Shown here: positions 8,657 to 17,904 of the stretch, in pieces
Layout of the letters: every line of letters begins with the position of its first letter
Numbering within the stretch: the first letter of the stretch is position 1
Origin: Curvibacter sp.
Lineage (GTDB): Bacteria; Pseudomonadota; Gammaproteobacteria; Burkholderiales; Burkholderiaceae_C
Length of the DNA: 44,100 nt
Direction: 5' to 3'
NCBI GenBank assembly: GCA_019233055.1
Contig: JAFAMV010000185.1
Coordinates: 1 to 44,100, forward strand
The notes under the pieces: model-generated
Told to the model about the DNA's origin: nothing
Database searches by the model: none
The model's input: only the letters and a program-made list of their open reading frames with translations
Translations under genes and position numbers: made by a program

Positions 8657-10122
8657 GGTGTCATCTCCTTTTGGGTGGACGTGGGGGCGGTGTGCCAGCC
8701 GCCGCCCAGGGCCTTGACCAGTTGCACCGCGTTCAGCAGTTGCTGGCCCTGGTTCTGCAGCACCTGGCGCTGGTAGGCCAGCCGGTTCAACTGGGACTGT
8801 GCCAGTTCCAGGCGGTTGCCGGCGCCGGCCTGGTAGCGCAGCCTGGTCAGGGCCTCGGCCTGGTCGGCACTCTGGACGCCGGCCTGCAGGGCACCTGCGG
8901 CCTGCCGCAGGGCGTCTCCGGTGCTGAGCCCGTCCTGCACCTCCTGGAAGGCGGTCAGCACGGTCTGGCGGTAGTTGGCCTCGGCCTGCCGGTATCCGGC
9001 CTGGGCCATGCGGACGCCTGCTTCGTTGCGTCCCGCGTCGAACAGGGTCTGGGTGGCGCTCAGGCCCAGCGACCACAGGGTGCTGGGGCCCACAAAAAGG
9101 TTCGGCAGGCTGTTGCTGTCGTTGCCATAGAGCAGCCCGAGGTTCAGCGTCGGGTAGTAGGCGCTGCGCGCGATGCCGATCTGGGCGTTGGCGGCCGCCA
9201 TGGCCCGTTCGGCGCCGGCAATGTCGGGCCGGCGCTCGAGCAGATCGGCCGGATGGCCTGCCGCCACCGCCGGCGGGCTGGGCAGCGGCCCTGTCGTGGT
9301 GCCGAGCGCGAAATCGGGTGCGGCCACGCCGGTGAGGGTGGCCAGGGCGTGCTCGAAACGCCCACGCTGGTCGCGCAGGGTGGCGGTCTGTGCGTCGATG
9401 GCTGCCAGCAGCGACTCCTGCTGGTGGGCGTCGAGCGCCGAGGCCTGGCCCAGTTCATGGCGCGCCTGCACCACGTCCAGCGCCTGCGCCTGCGCCTGGC
9501 GGGTCTCGTCGAGCAGGGCGAGTTCGGCATCGAGTTCGCGCAGCGAGAAATAGCTCAGCGCCAGTTGCGCGCACAACAGCAGTCGGGTGTTCTCGAAATC
9601 GGCACCCGATTGCGCCTCGCCGGCACGGGCGTTCTCCAGCTGACGCCGGATGCGCCCCGACAGATCGATCTCGTAGCTCACGCTGAGCGCGGCGTTGTAG
9701 TCGTTCTGCTGCACCGACGAGTTGGGGGTGCTGTAGCTGGCCAGCGGGCGGTCCTGCGAGGTCTGGAAGCGCGAGCTGCCGCCCTGCAGGGCCACGTGGG
9801 GCACCAGGGCGCTCTGGGCGATGGCGGTCTGGGCCCGCGCCTGGTCCAGCCGGGCCTGGGCCTGGGCCAGGGTGGGGCTGTGCGTCAGGGCGGCTTCTTC
9901 GAGGCGGTCGAGTCGGGCGTCGTCGAATATCCGCCACCAGCGGCCCTTCAGCTCGGCATCGCGGGGGTGCGCCGGCTGCCAGCCTGGCTCGGTCTTCCAT
10001 TGCGCGGGCGTCTCGACCGACGGGCGCTGGTAGTCGGGGCCCACCGTGCCGCAAGCGGTCAATGCGAGCAGGGACGCCAGCACCGGCGGGATCCAGGCCC
10101 GGCGCGTGCCGAGGCGCTTCAT
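8653..10122 (-). CDS. RND efflux outer-membrane lipoprotein (NodT/OprM family)
   Basis: This 489-residue TolC-like outer-membrane channel has a lipobox ending LLALTAC at about residues 18-24, followed by GTVGPDYQRP, typical of the NodT/OprM lipoproteins. Two internal repeats of long alpha helices follow. Examples are DARLDRLEEAALTHSPTLAQ in the first half and the second-half family signature with ERRPDIAGAERAMAAANAQIG and SAYYPTLNL. It should form the exit duct of the pump encoded just upstream. Its ATG overlaps the stop of the fusion-protein gene as ATGA, and its own stop overlaps the binding-protein start. These are two consecutive translational couplings. Confidence 0.93.
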   Translation of the reverse strand: MKRLGTRRAWIPPVLASLLALTACGTVGPDYQRPSVETPAQWKTEPGWQPAHPRDAELKGRWWRIFDDARLDRLEEAALTHSPTLAQAQARLDQARAQTAIAQSALVPHVALQGGSSRFQTSQDRPLASYSTPNSSVQQNDYNAALSVSYEIDLSGRIRRQLENARAGEAQSGADFENTRLLLCAQLALSYFSLRELDAELALLDETRQAQAQALDVVQARHELGQASALDAHQQESLLAAIDAQTATLRDQRGRFEHALATLTGVAAPDFALGTTTGPLPSPPAVAAGHPADLLERRPDIAGAERAMAAANAQIGIARSAYYPTLNLGLLYGNDSNSLPNLFVGPSTLWSLGLSATQTLFDAGRNEAGVRMAQAGYRQAEANYRQTVLTAFQEVQDGLSTGDALRQAAGALQAGVQSADQAEALTRLRYQAGAGNRLELAQSQLNRLAYQRQVLQNQGQQLLNAVQLVKALGGGWHTAPTSTQKEMTP

Positions 10123-11363
10123 GAACCGGCTCCTGGCTTCGTGGCCTTCTCGGCGACCGGGCTGGCCTGGACCGCATCGCCTTCATTGAGCGAGTCCGGC
10201 GGGTTGATGATCACCGTGTCGGTCGCGCCGAGGCCGTCGCGGATCTCGACCTGGGCGCCGAGGTCGCGGCCGATCTGCACCGGCTTCAGGCGCACCCGGC
10301 TGTCGGGGCCGACCACCGCCACCAGGGTCCCCTGGGGGCGGAACAGCAGGGCGTTGCCCGGCACGGTCAACAGAGACCCCGCCCCGGGGCCGGTCTGCAG
10401 CCCGACCGTGGCATAGCTGCCCGGCAGCAGTCGGCCGTCGCGGTTGGGCAGGTCGACCTCGACCTGCAATGTGCGGGTCAGCGGATCGAGTGCGCCGGCG
10501 CTGCGCACGACCCGGCCGCTGAAGACCTCGCCGGGCCGCTCGTCCAGTCGCAACTGGGCGGTCTGGCCGACCTTGATGCGCGGTGCGTAGGCCTGGGGAA
10601 CCGCCAGGTAGACCCGCAGCGGGTCGGTCTGGCTCAGGGTGTAGAGCGCCTTGGGCGGGCCGCCGTTGCCGGCATCGACCAGGTTGCCGACGTCGACGGT
10701 GCGGCGGGTCACCACGCCGGCAAAGGGCGCCGTGATGCGGCTGTAGGCCAGCAGTTGCTCGAGCCGCTGGACGTCGGCCTGCGCGGCGCCCAGGCTGCCC
10801 TCGGCCTGCTGGAGGGTGTTGCTGCGTTCGTCGACCTCCTGCTGCGAGACCGCATCGCGCTGGCGCAGGCCCTGCCAGCGGGCCAGCGAACTGCGGGCCA
10901 GTTGCAGGGCGGCCTGGGCCTGTTCGCGGGTGGCCCGGGCCTGGGCCAGCTGTTGCGCCACCTCGGCGGTGGACAGCTCGACCAGCAGATCGCCGGCCTG
11001 GACCCGGTCGCCGATGTCCTTGGTCCAGCGGGTGACATAGCCGTTGCTGCGTGCATAGATGGGCGTCTCCGCAAAGCCTTGCAGGCTGCCCGGCAGTTGC
11101 AGCAGGCCCTGGCCGGGCGCGTTCTGCGGCAGCACGGTCTGCACATGCAGCTCGGCTTGCCGGGCGGTGACGGTCTTCAGGTCGGCCGCCTGGGCCAGGC
11201 GCAGGGCCAGCACCGCTGCGCTGGAAGCCGCCAGGGCCAGTCCGAGGGCCAGGGCCAGCCGTCGGGCGCGGCCCATCAGGCGCAGGCGCATGACCTGGTG
11301 GGCGGCCTCGTGCTGGTGCAGGCCGTGGATGCCGATGGAGGCGTGTCGTTGCTCGTGGGACAT
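10119..11363 (-). CDS. RND efflux periplasmic adaptor (membrane fusion protein, HlyD/AcrA-like)
   Basis: This adaptor of 414 residues links the inner-membrane pump to the outer-membrane channel. It has one N-terminal membrane anchor (about residues 31-55). A barrel-sandwich (lipoyl-like) half follows, with IYARSNGYVTRWTKDIGDRVQAGDLLVEL. Next come a coiled-coil hairpin rich in Gln/Ala (about 130-190), the returning lipoyl half ITAPFAGVVTRRTVDVGNLV, and a beta-barrel domain. I chose the ATG at 11363, which lies 11 bases after the pump stop. An in-frame start at 11447 would lie inside the pump gene. No Shine-Dalgarno is visible before 11363 (the coding strand reads CCCTCCTGCC), so reinitiation after the pump stop is likely. 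Confidence 0.9.
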   Translation of the reverse strand: MSHEQRHASIGIHGLHQHEAAHQVMRLRLMGRARRLALALGLALAASSAAVLALRLAQAADLKTVTARQAELHVQTVLPQNAPGQGLLQLPGSLQGFAETPIYARSNGYVTRWTKDIGDRVQAGDLLVELSTAEVAQQLAQARATREQAQAALQLARSSLARWQGLRQRDAVSQQEVDERSNTLQQAEGSLGAAQADVQRLEQLLAYSRITAPFAGVVTRRTVDVGNLVDAGNGGPPKALYTLSQTDPLRVYLAVPQAYAPRIKVGQTAQLRLDERPGEVFSGRVVRSAGALDPLTRTLQVEVDLPNRDGRLLPGSYATVGLQTGPGAGSLLTVPGNALLFRPQGTLVAVVGPDSRVRLKPVQIGRDLGAQVEIRDGLGATDTVIINPPDSLNEGDAVQASPVAEKATKPGAGS

Positions 11364-11374
11364 GGCAGGAGGGC

Positions 11375-14300
11375 TCAGGCTGGGGGCAGGGCGGGGGCCG
11401 CCGGAGGGTGCGCAGAGGGGCGGCGCAGCGCGCGCTGCTGCAGCCACCGGTGCACACCGGCGAACACGACCGGCACGAAGAACAGGGTGGACACCGTGGC
11501 CAGCATCAGGCCGCCGATGGTGGCCCGGCCCAGCGGCGCATTCTGCTCACCGCCATCGCCCAGGCCCAGGGCCATGGGCAGCATGCCGATGATCATGGCC
11601 AGTGCGGTCATCATCACCGGGCGCAGCCGCGTGGTGCCGGCCTCCAGGGCGGCCGACAGTGGTGCCGCACCGTCGAGCAGGCGCTCCCGGGCGAAGGACA
11701 CCATCAGGATGCTGTTGGCGGTGGCCACCCCCATGGTCATGATGGCGCCGGTCAGGGCGGGCACGCTCAGGGGGGTGCGTGTGAGGAACAGCATCCAGGC
11801 GATGCCCGCCAGGGCGGCCGGCAGCGCGGTGATGATGATGAAGGGGTCGACCCAGGACTGGAAGTTCACCACGATGAGCAGGTAGACCAGCACGATGGCC
11901 ATCGCCAGGCCCAGGCCCAGGCCGATGAAGGAGCTCTGCATGGTCTCGACCTGGCCGCGCATGCGCACCGTGGTGCCGCGCGGCAATTCGGGCTGGATCG
12001 AATCGATGGCCTGTTGCACTTCGGCGGCCACGCCGCCGAGGTCGCGACCGGAGACGCTCACATAGACATCGACCACCGACTGGATGTCGTAGTGGGACAC
12101 CACCGCCTGCTCGCGCCGGGGGCTGACGCTGGCCAGGTTGGCCAGCAGCTGCGGGGGCTGGAGGCTGCCCGGCTGGCCCACCGGGATCTGCAGCAGGCTG
12201 TCGAGCGAATCGATCCTGTACTGGGGCGTCTGCACCGCCAGGTTGTAGACCACGCCGTTGTCGGGGTTGAGCCAGAAGGCCGGCGCGGTCTGCGAACTGC
12301 CGGACAGCGAGATCAGCAGGTTCTGCGCCACCTGGCCGGGGTTGAGTCCCAGTTGCTGCAGTTGCTCGCGATCGACCTCGACGTGCTTGACCGGCTGGTC
12401 GATGCGCTGCTGGATGTGCACGTCGACGGCGCCATCGATCTTCTTCAGCAGGCCCTGCAGGCGGCTGGCCAGGCGGTAGTTGTCGGCGATGGCCTTGCCG
12501 CTGAACTGCACGTCGATGGCGGCCGGCTGACCGAAGTTGAGGATCTGCGTGATGATGTCGGCCGGCTGGAAGAAGATCTCCACGCCGGGGAAGCGCGCCG
12601 GCAGATCTGCGCGCAGGGCCTGCACATAGTGCTCGGTGGCGGCATGCCCGGGCTTGAGCGCGATCTGGATCTCTCCGTCGAAGGTGCCGATGGTGCCGGC
12701 ATTGCTGTACGACAGATTGATGCCGCTGTAGGGCAGGCCCAGGTTGTCGAGCACGGTCTCGAGTTCCTGCGCCGGCACGGTCTCGCGGATGGCGGCCTCG
12801 ATGGCATCGGCCAGGCGCGCCGTCTCTTCGATGCGGGTGCCGGTGGGCGCGCGGAAGTGCAGGCGGATCAGCCCCGCATCGACGGACGGGAAGAAGTCGC
12901 GCCCGAGCACCGTGAACAGCCCGCAGGAGGCCAGGCAGAACAGCAGGAAGCCCGCAATGAAGCCACGGCGGCGCGGCAGCAGGGCACTGAGGATCAACAC
13001 ATAGCCGCCGCGCAGGTGCTCGAAGCCGGCGTCAAAGCGCAGGTACAGGCGCCGCAAGACATGGGGGCGGCCGCCTTCGTCGCCAGGGGCGTGGCGCATC
13101 AGCAGCATCACCAGGGTCGGCACCAGGGTGCGCGACAGCAGGTACGAGGCCAGCATGGCGAACACCACCGCCTCGGCCAGCGGCACGAACAGGAAGCGGG
13201 CCACCCCGGTGAGGAAGAACATGGGCACGAAGACGATGCAGATGCACAGCGTCGAGACGAAGGCCGGGATGGCGATCTCGCCGGCGCCGGCGAGGATGGC
13301 CTGGTCCAGCGGCGTGCCCAGGTGCAGATGGCGCTCGATGTTCTCGATGGTCACCGTGGCGTCGTCGACCAGGATGCCCACCGCCAGCGCCAGGCCGCCG
13401 AGGGTCATCAGGTTGATCGTCTCGCCCAGGGCATAGAGCATCAGGATCGAGGACAACACCGACAGCGGGATCGACACCGCGATGATGCAGGTGCTGCGCC
13501 AGTTGCCCAGGAACAGCAGGATCATCGCGGCGGTCAGCAGGGCGGCGATCAGCGCCTCGTGCACCACGCCGCTGATGGCGGCCTTGACGAACAGCGACTG
13601 GTCGAACAGCGGGGTGATCTTGAGGTCGGCCGGCAGGGTCTGGGCCACGGCGGGCAGCAGCTCGCGCAGCCGGTTGACGATCTGCAGCGTCGAGGCGTTG
13701 CCGTTCTTGAGCACCGACAGCAGCACGCCGCGCTGGCCGTCCTGGCGGGCGATGTTGGTCTGAGGCGAGAAGCCGTCGCGCACCTGGGCCACGTCGCCGA
13801 GCAGCAGGGTGCTGCCGTTGACGCTGCGCACCGGCAGCCGCGACAGGCCCTCCAGCGTCGAGGGCGAGCCATTGAGGTTGACCGTGTATTCGGTGTCCTC
13901 GATCTTGGCCGTACCCCCCGGCAGGATCAGGTTCTGGGCATTGATCGCGTTCACCACATCGGCCGGGGACAGCCCCTTGGCCTGCAGGGCCGCGCTGTCC
14001 AGGTCGACCGAGATCAGGCGGTTCTTGCCGCCATAGGGCCAGGGCACGGCGGCGCCGGGCACGGTGATCAGACGCGGGCGCAGGAAGTTGACGGCGGTGT
14101 CGAACAGCTTCTGTTCGGACATCGAGGGGCTGGACAGGCCAAGCTGGATCACCGGGATGCTCGACGCCGAGTACTTGATCACCAGCGGTGGCGTGATGCC
14201 CGGCGGCAACTGGCGCAGGATGGCCTGCTCCACCGAGGTGACCTGGGCGATCGCGGTCGGGATGCTGGCATTGGGCTGGAAGAACACCTTGACCACCGCC

Positions 14301-14566
14301 ACCCCGGCCAGCGACTGCGACTCGATGTGCTCGATGTCATTGACGGTGGTGGTCAGGGTGCGCTCGTTCACGCTGGTGATCCGGTCGCCCATCTCCTGCG
14401 CCGACAGGCCGGTGTAGTTCCAGATGATGCTGATCACCGGGATGTTGATGTCCGGGAAGATGTCGGTGGCCATGCGCACCAGCACCAGCGGGGTGGCCAG
14501 CACGATCAGCAGGGCCATCACGATGAAGGTGTAGGGGCGGCGCAGGGCGATTTGAACGATCCACAT
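11375..14566 (-). CDS. RND efflux inner-membrane pump (HAE1-like)
   Basis: This 1063-residue proton-driven transporter has the RND plan of twelve helices and two large periplasmic loops. It starts MWIVQIALRRPYTFIVMALL. TM4 contains GILVDDATVTIENIERH, carrying the paired Asp of the proton relay. The second-half helices include LTGAIMTMGVATANSILMV. The sequence fits the hydrophobe/amphiphile (drug, solvent) branch better than the heavy-metal CzcA branch, which would show a different TM4 pattern. It is the first gene of a four-gene minus-strand operon with adaptor, outer-membrane channel and a binding protein. No regulator gene is adjacent, so the substrate and inducer are not indicated. Confidence 0.94.
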   Translation of the reverse strand: MWIVQIALRRPYTFIVMALLIVLATPLVLVRMATDIFPDINIPVISIIWNYTGLSAQEMGDRITSVNERTLTTTVNDIEHIESQSLAGVAVVKVFFQPNASIPTAIAQVTSVEQAILRQLPPGITPPLVIKYSASSIPVIQLGLSSPSMSEQKLFDTAVNFLRPRLITVPGAAVPWPYGGKNRLISVDLDSAALQAKGLSPADVVNAINAQNLILPGGTAKIEDTEYTVNLNGSPSTLEGLSRLPVRSVNGSTLLLGDVAQVRDGFSPQTNIARQDGQRGVLLSVLKNGNASTLQIVNRLRELLPAVAQTLPADLKITPLFDQSLFVKAAISGVVHEALIAALLTAAMILLFLGNWRSTCIIAVSIPLSVLSSILMLYALGETINLMTLGGLALAVGILVDDATVTIENIERHLHLGTPLDQAILAGAGEIAIPAFVSTLCICIVFVPMFFLTGVARFLFVPLAEAVVFAMLASYLLSRTLVPTLVMLLMRHAPGDEGGRPHVLRRLYLRFDAGFEHLRGGYVLILSALLPRRRGFIAGFLLFCLASCGLFTVLGRDFFPSVDAGLIRLHFRAPTGTRIEETARLADAIEAAIRETVPAQELETVLDNLGLPYSGINLSYSNAGTIGTFDGEIQIALKPGHAATEHYVQALRADLPARFPGVEIFFQPADIITQILNFGQPAAIDVQFSGKAIADNYRLASRLQGLLKKIDGAVDVHIQQRIDQPVKHVEVDREQLQQLGLNPGQVAQNLLISLSGSSQTAPAFWLNPDNGVVYNLAVQTPQYRIDSLDSLLQIPVGQPGSLQPPQLLANLASVSPRREQAVVSHYDIQSVVDVYVSVSGRDLGGVAAEVQQAIDSIQPELPRGTTVRMRGQVETMQSSFIGLGLGLAMAIVLVYLLIVVNFQSWVDPFIIITALPAALAGIAWMLFLTRTPLSVPALTGAIMTMGVATANSILMVSFARERLLDGAAPLSAALEAGTTRLRPVMMTALAMIIGMLPMALGLGDGGEQNAPLGRATIGGLMLATVSTLFFVPVVFAGVHRWLQQRALRRPSAHPPAAPALPPA

Positions 14567-14934
14567 AGGTCAAAAGAGCGTCGTGGCGGCCGGCCCGCGG
14601 CCGTTCGGCCGGTGCCTCAGTCGGTACACAAATTGATACGAAATCGGGCGGAAGGGCTGATTCTGCCGCAGCCCGAAGGACCTTGCCGGCCGCCGATTCG
14701 ATGGAGTTCAGCCGGTTCGGCCACCCGGGCCATGGCGGAGGCCGGACCGGCGCGAGTCGGCAGGCCATTGCAAATCTGATGTAAATGCAGCAGTTTTGAC
14801 GTCTTTGCGGCAGATTCTGCTGGATCGTGGCGCGAATGCCTGATGGACACACCTGAGTTTCACCAGGCGGTCAGCAATTCACGCGGCGGTCTTATATGAT
14901 CTTTGGTCTTTTTCCGAATGAGACAAGGATTCCC
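14567..14934. other. Divergent intergenic region, RND operon / liv operon
   Basis: These 368 bases have no credible gene and should carry both divergent promoters. Reading towards the RND operon, an AT-richer patch near 14623-14640 contains an imperfect inverted repeat (GTAC...GTATC spaced around AAATT) that could be an operator; the match is weak. Towards the liv operon, TATGAT at 14895-14900 is a fair -10 element about 35 bases before the ATG, but I see no good -35 at the right spacing. The AAGGA before the ATG at 14935 is a good ribosome site. Confidence 0.4.
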
Positions 14935-16086
14935 ATGAACTTCCCGCGCATTCCGTTTTCGCTGCTGGCCGCCGCCTGCCTGACGGCCTTGTCGGCCCAG
15001 GCGGCCGATCTGAAGATCGGCGTGGCCGAAGCCCTGTCGGGGGGCGCTGCGCAGTATGGCGTGGCGATCCGCAACGGCTTCCAGCTGGCGGCCGACGAGA
15101 TCAATGCGGCGGGCGGCGTGAATGGCGAGAAGATCGTGCTGGTGGTCGAGGATGAGCAGGGCAAGAAGGAAGAAGCCATCAACGCCTTCAAGAAGCTCAT
15201 CTTCCAGGACAAGGTGCTGATGGTCTTCGGTCCGACGCTGTCGAATTCGGCCCAGGCGGCCGACCCGGTGGCCCAGGCCTCCAAGACGGTGGTGTTCGGC
15301 ACCTCCAACACCGCCGACGGCATCACCTCGATCGGCGACCATGTGTTCCGCAACTCGGTGACCGAGGCCGACGTGCTGCCCGAGACCATCAAAATGGCGG
15401 TCAAGAAGGCCGGCGTGAAGAAGGTGGCCGTGCTCTACGGCAACGACGACGTGTTCACCAAGAGCGGCTACGACAACTTCAAGAAGGCGCTCGAAGACCT
15501 GAAGATCCCGGTCACCACCACCGAGACCTTCGCCAAGGGCGATGTCGACTTCAAGGCCCAGCTCACCAAGATCAAGGCCAGCAACCCCGATGCCCTGGTG
15601 CTGTCGGCCCTGCTGGCCGAAGGTGCGCCCATCATGGTCCAGGCCCGCCAGTTGGGCCTCAATGTGCCGGTGATCGGCGGCAACGGCATGAACTCGGTCA
15701 AGGTGTTCGAGCTCGCCAAGGGCCAGTCCGACGGCCTCTACGTGGGCAGTCCGTGGTCGGCCAGCAATGTTACGGCCGAGAACAGCAAGTTCATCAAGTC
15801 CTACAGCGACAAGTTCAAGGTGGCGCCCGACCAGTTCGCGGCCCAGGCCTACGATGCGATGTACATCGCCGCCCAGGCCTTCAAGGGGGTCAAGCTCAGC
15901 GGCGACCTGGCGGTCGACCGCGAGGCCGTGCAGAAGGCCCTGCCGACCGTCAAGTGGACCGGCGCCACGGGGGCCTTCGAGTTCCGCCGGGCCGCCGACA
16001 AGGCCGGCCGGCCGGCCGGCTACGACGCCCAGCAGACCCCGATCGTGAGCGTGACCAAGGGCGACCGCTTCGTGATCGAGAAGTAA
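14935..16086 (+). CDS. livK: Branched-chain amino acid-type ABC transporter, periplasmic binding protein
   Basis: This 383-residue protein starts MNFPRIPFSLLAAACLTALSAQA, a clear signal peptide with cleavage after AQA (about residue 23). The type 1 periplasmic-binding (Leu/Ile/Val) fold then begins ADLKIGVAEALSGGAAQYG, and GFQLAADEINAAGGVNGEKI is characteristic. It captures the ligand for the LivHMGF transporter encoded directly downstream. Ligands of this family include branched-chain and other amino acids, amides and aromatic acids, so the exact substrate is open. I chose the ATG at 14935, preceded by AAGGA, over the in-frame ATG at 14896. A terminator-like hairpin separates it from livH. 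Confidence 0.9.
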   Translation: MNFPRIPFSLLAAACLTALSAQAADLKIGVAEALSGGAAQYGVAIRNGFQLAADEINAAGGVNGEKIVLVVEDEQGKKEEAINAFKKLIFQDKVLMVFGPTLSNSAQAADPVAQASKTVVFGTSNTADGITSIGDHVFRNSVTEADVLPETIKMAVKKAGVKKVAVLYGNDDVFTKSGYDNFKKALEDLKIPVTTTETFAKGDVDFKAQLTKIKASNPDALVLSALLAEGAPIMVQARQLGLNVPVIGGNGMNSVKVFELAKGQSDGLYVGSPWSASNVTAENSKFIKSYSDKFKVAPDQFAAQAYDAMYIAAQAFKGVKLSGDLAVDREAVQKALPTVKWTGATGAFEFRRAADKAGRPAGYDAQQTPIVSVTKGDRFVIEK

Positions 16087-16109
16087 GCCGCGACGAAGTC
16101 CTTCCCCCG

Positions 16110-16138
16110 AGCCTGCGCCCGCGCAGGCTTCGTTTTTT
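16110..16138 (+). terminator. Intrinsic terminator or attenuator between livK and livH
   Basis: AGCCTGCG (16110-16117) pairs perfectly with CGCAGGCT (16122-16129) across a 4-base loop, and six T follow at 16133-16138. It lies 23 bases after the livK stop and 18 before the livH start. As in many binding-protein operons, it may leave excess binding-protein message by partial read-through or by protecting the 3' end. Confidence 0.8.
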
Positions 16139-16155
16139 CAACGCAGGAAACCACC

Positions 16156-17037
16156 GTGCTTGAACAGCAACTCGTCAATGCCCTGTCCCTGGGCTGCGTC
16201 TATGCGCTCTTTGCGCTGGGCTTCACGCTGATCTTCGGCGTGCTGGGGGTCATCAACCTCTCGCATGGGGCCGTCTTCATGGTCGGCGCCTATGCGGCGC
16301 TGCAGATCATGGCGCGCTTCGAACTGCCCCTGTGGGTCGGCCTGTTGTTCGCCCTGGTGTTCTGCGGCGGTCTGGGGCTGCTGATCGACTTCCTGGTGCT
16401 GCGCCCGCTGCGGGCCCGCAACGCGCCCCACCTGATCCCGATGATCGCCACCATCGGCGTGGCCATCATCCTCAACAACGGGGTGCAGGGCCTGTTCGGC
16501 GCCGGCAGCCTGCGCTTCCCCGAGGGGGTGGTGTCGAGCCAGTCCATGGACCTGGCCGGCATCCACCTCACCCCGCTGGAGCTGGGCATCATCGTGCTGT
16601 CGTTCGTCATGATGGCGGTGCTGTTGCTGGCACTCAAGCGCACCCAGCTGGGCCGGGCGCTCAGGGCGATCGCCGAGTCGCCCAAGGCGGCCTACCTGCT
16701 GGGCATCCATGTCGAGGGCCTGTTCTACATGACCTCGTTCGCGGCCGCCGCGCTGGGGGGCATGTCGGGCGTGCTGATCGGGCTGTATTCGAACGCGGTG
16801 TTCCCGCTGATGGGCCAGCCCATGCTGCACAAGGGCATCGCCGTGATCATCCTGGGCGGCATGGGCGACATCCGCGGGGCCCTGCTCGGCGGGCTGTTCC
16901 TGGGCTTCGCCGAGGTGCTGTCGGTGGCCTACATCGGCTCCACCATGCGCGATGCGGTGGGCTTCGGCCTGTTGTTCCTGGTGCTGCTGCTGCGGCCCAA
17001 GGGCTTGTTCGGCACATTGCAGGAGCGCAAGGTCTGA
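16156..17037 (+). CDS. livH: Branched-chain amino acid-type ABC transporter permease LivH
   Basis: This 293-residue inner-membrane permease has about eight helices. The opening LVNALSLGCVYALFALGFTLIFGVLGVINLSHG is typical of LivH. The cytoplasmic coupling region ALRAIAESPKAAYLLGIHVE carries the ABC-2 type contact (EAA-like) sequence. The start is GTG at 16156, preceded by AGGAAA; no ATG is available at the correct position. It pairs with LivM to form the channel, and its stop is 3 bases before the livM ATG. Confidence 0.94.
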   Translation: MLEQQLVNALSLGCVYALFALGFTLIFGVLGVINLSHGAVFMVGAYAALQIMARFELPLWVGLLFALVFCGGLGLLIDFLVLRPLRARNAPHLIPMIATIGVAIILNNGVQGLFGAGSLRFPEGVVSSQSMDLAGIHLTPLELGIIVLSFVMMAVLLLALKRTQLGRALRAIAESPKAAYLLGIHVEGLFYMTSFAAAALGGMSGVLIGLYSNAVFPLMGQPMLHKGIAVIILGGMGDIRGALLGGLFLGFAEVLSVAYIGSTMRDAVGFGLLFLVLLLRPKGLFGTLQERKV

Positions 17038-17040
17038 GCC

Positions 17041-17904
17041 ATGGAAGCACTGAATAATTTCTGGTCCATCTACAGCAACCTGGTGCTGTCGCTGGGCATC
17101 AACGCCCTGCTGGCCCTGTCGATCTGGCTGACGCTGTCGTGCGGCATGCTGGCCATGGCCAACGCCGCCTTCATGGGCATCGGCGCCTACGCCGCCTCGG
17201 TCCTGACGCTGAACTACGGTTGGTCCTTCCCGCCCGCCATCCTGGCCGGCATGGCGGCGCCGGCCTTCACCGCCTTTGTGATCGGCAAGCCGACCCTGCG
17301 GCTGTCGGGGGTCTACCTGGCCATGGCCACGCTGGCCTTCGGCGAGGTGGTGCGCATCGCGGTGCTCAACACCGAGTCGGTCACCGGCGGGGCGCTGGGT
17401 CTCAACGGGATTCCGCAACTCACCGAGTGGTGGCATGTGCTGCTGGCGGTGGTGCTGGTGATGGCCGGTCTGTGGCGGCTGCGCCGCTCCAAGGTCGGGC
17501 GCGCCTTCGAGGCGATCAAGGAGGACGAGACCGCGGCCGGCCTGATGGGCATCGACGTCGGCGGCCACAAGATGCTGGCCTTTGTGCTGGGCGCGGCGAT
17601 CGCCGGCCTGGCGGGCACGCTCAATGCGCATCTGACCTTCTTCATCGGCCCCAACGAGTACGGCTTCGACCGTGGCGTGGAGATCCTCACCATGGCCATC
17701 CTGGGCGGCATCAACAGCCTGCTCGGGCCGGTGGCCGGCGGCGTGATCCTCACCGTGCTGCCCGAGTTGCTGCGCAGCGTGGGCGACTTCAGGCTGGTGC
17801 TCAACGGCTTCATCCTGGTGCTGATCGTGCTGTTCCTGCCCAAGGGCATCTGGGATTCTCTGCGCACCGCGCGCTGGCTCGGCGGCAAGGGGGCGGGCGC
17901 ATGA
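17041..17904 (+). CDS. livM: Branched-chain amino acid-type ABC transporter permease LivM
   Basis: This 287-residue inner-membrane permease is the second half of the LivHM channel. Recognisable segments are INALLALSIWLTLSCGMLAMANAAFMGIGAYAA and the coupling region RAFEAIKEDETAAGLMGIDV. LGGINSLLGPVAGG follows near the C terminus. About eight to nine helices are predicted. It is short relative to many LivM proteins, which often carry an N-terminal extension, but complete. The stop overlaps the livG start as ATGA (17901-17904). Confidence 0.94.
   Translation: MEALNNFWSIYSNLVLSLGINALLALSIWLTLSCGMLAMANAAFMGIGAYAASVLTLNYGWSFPPAILAGMAAPAFTAFVIGKPTLRLSGVYLAMATLAFGEVVRIAVLNTESVTGGALGLNGIPQLTEWWHVLLAVVLVMAGLWRLRRSKVGRAFEAIKEDETAAGLMGIDVGGHKMLAFVLGAAIAGLAGTLNAHLTFFIGPNEYGFDRGVEILTMAILGGINSLLGPVAGGVILTVLPELLRSVGDFRLVLNGFILVLIVLFLPKGIWDSLRTARWLGGKGAGA

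Noticed and set aside
14623..14639. Possible TetR-type operator (GTAC/GTATC inverted repeat) before the RND operon.
   Set aside because: The half-sites match at only about four of seven positions and no TetR-family gene is adjacent, so it is too weak to call.
11408..14779. A 1123-residue open frame on the plus strand opposite the RND pump.
   Set aside because: The composition (Gly/Gln/His/Asp repeats) is typical of antisense shadow in high-GC DNA; the minus-strand frame has the full RND family pattern.
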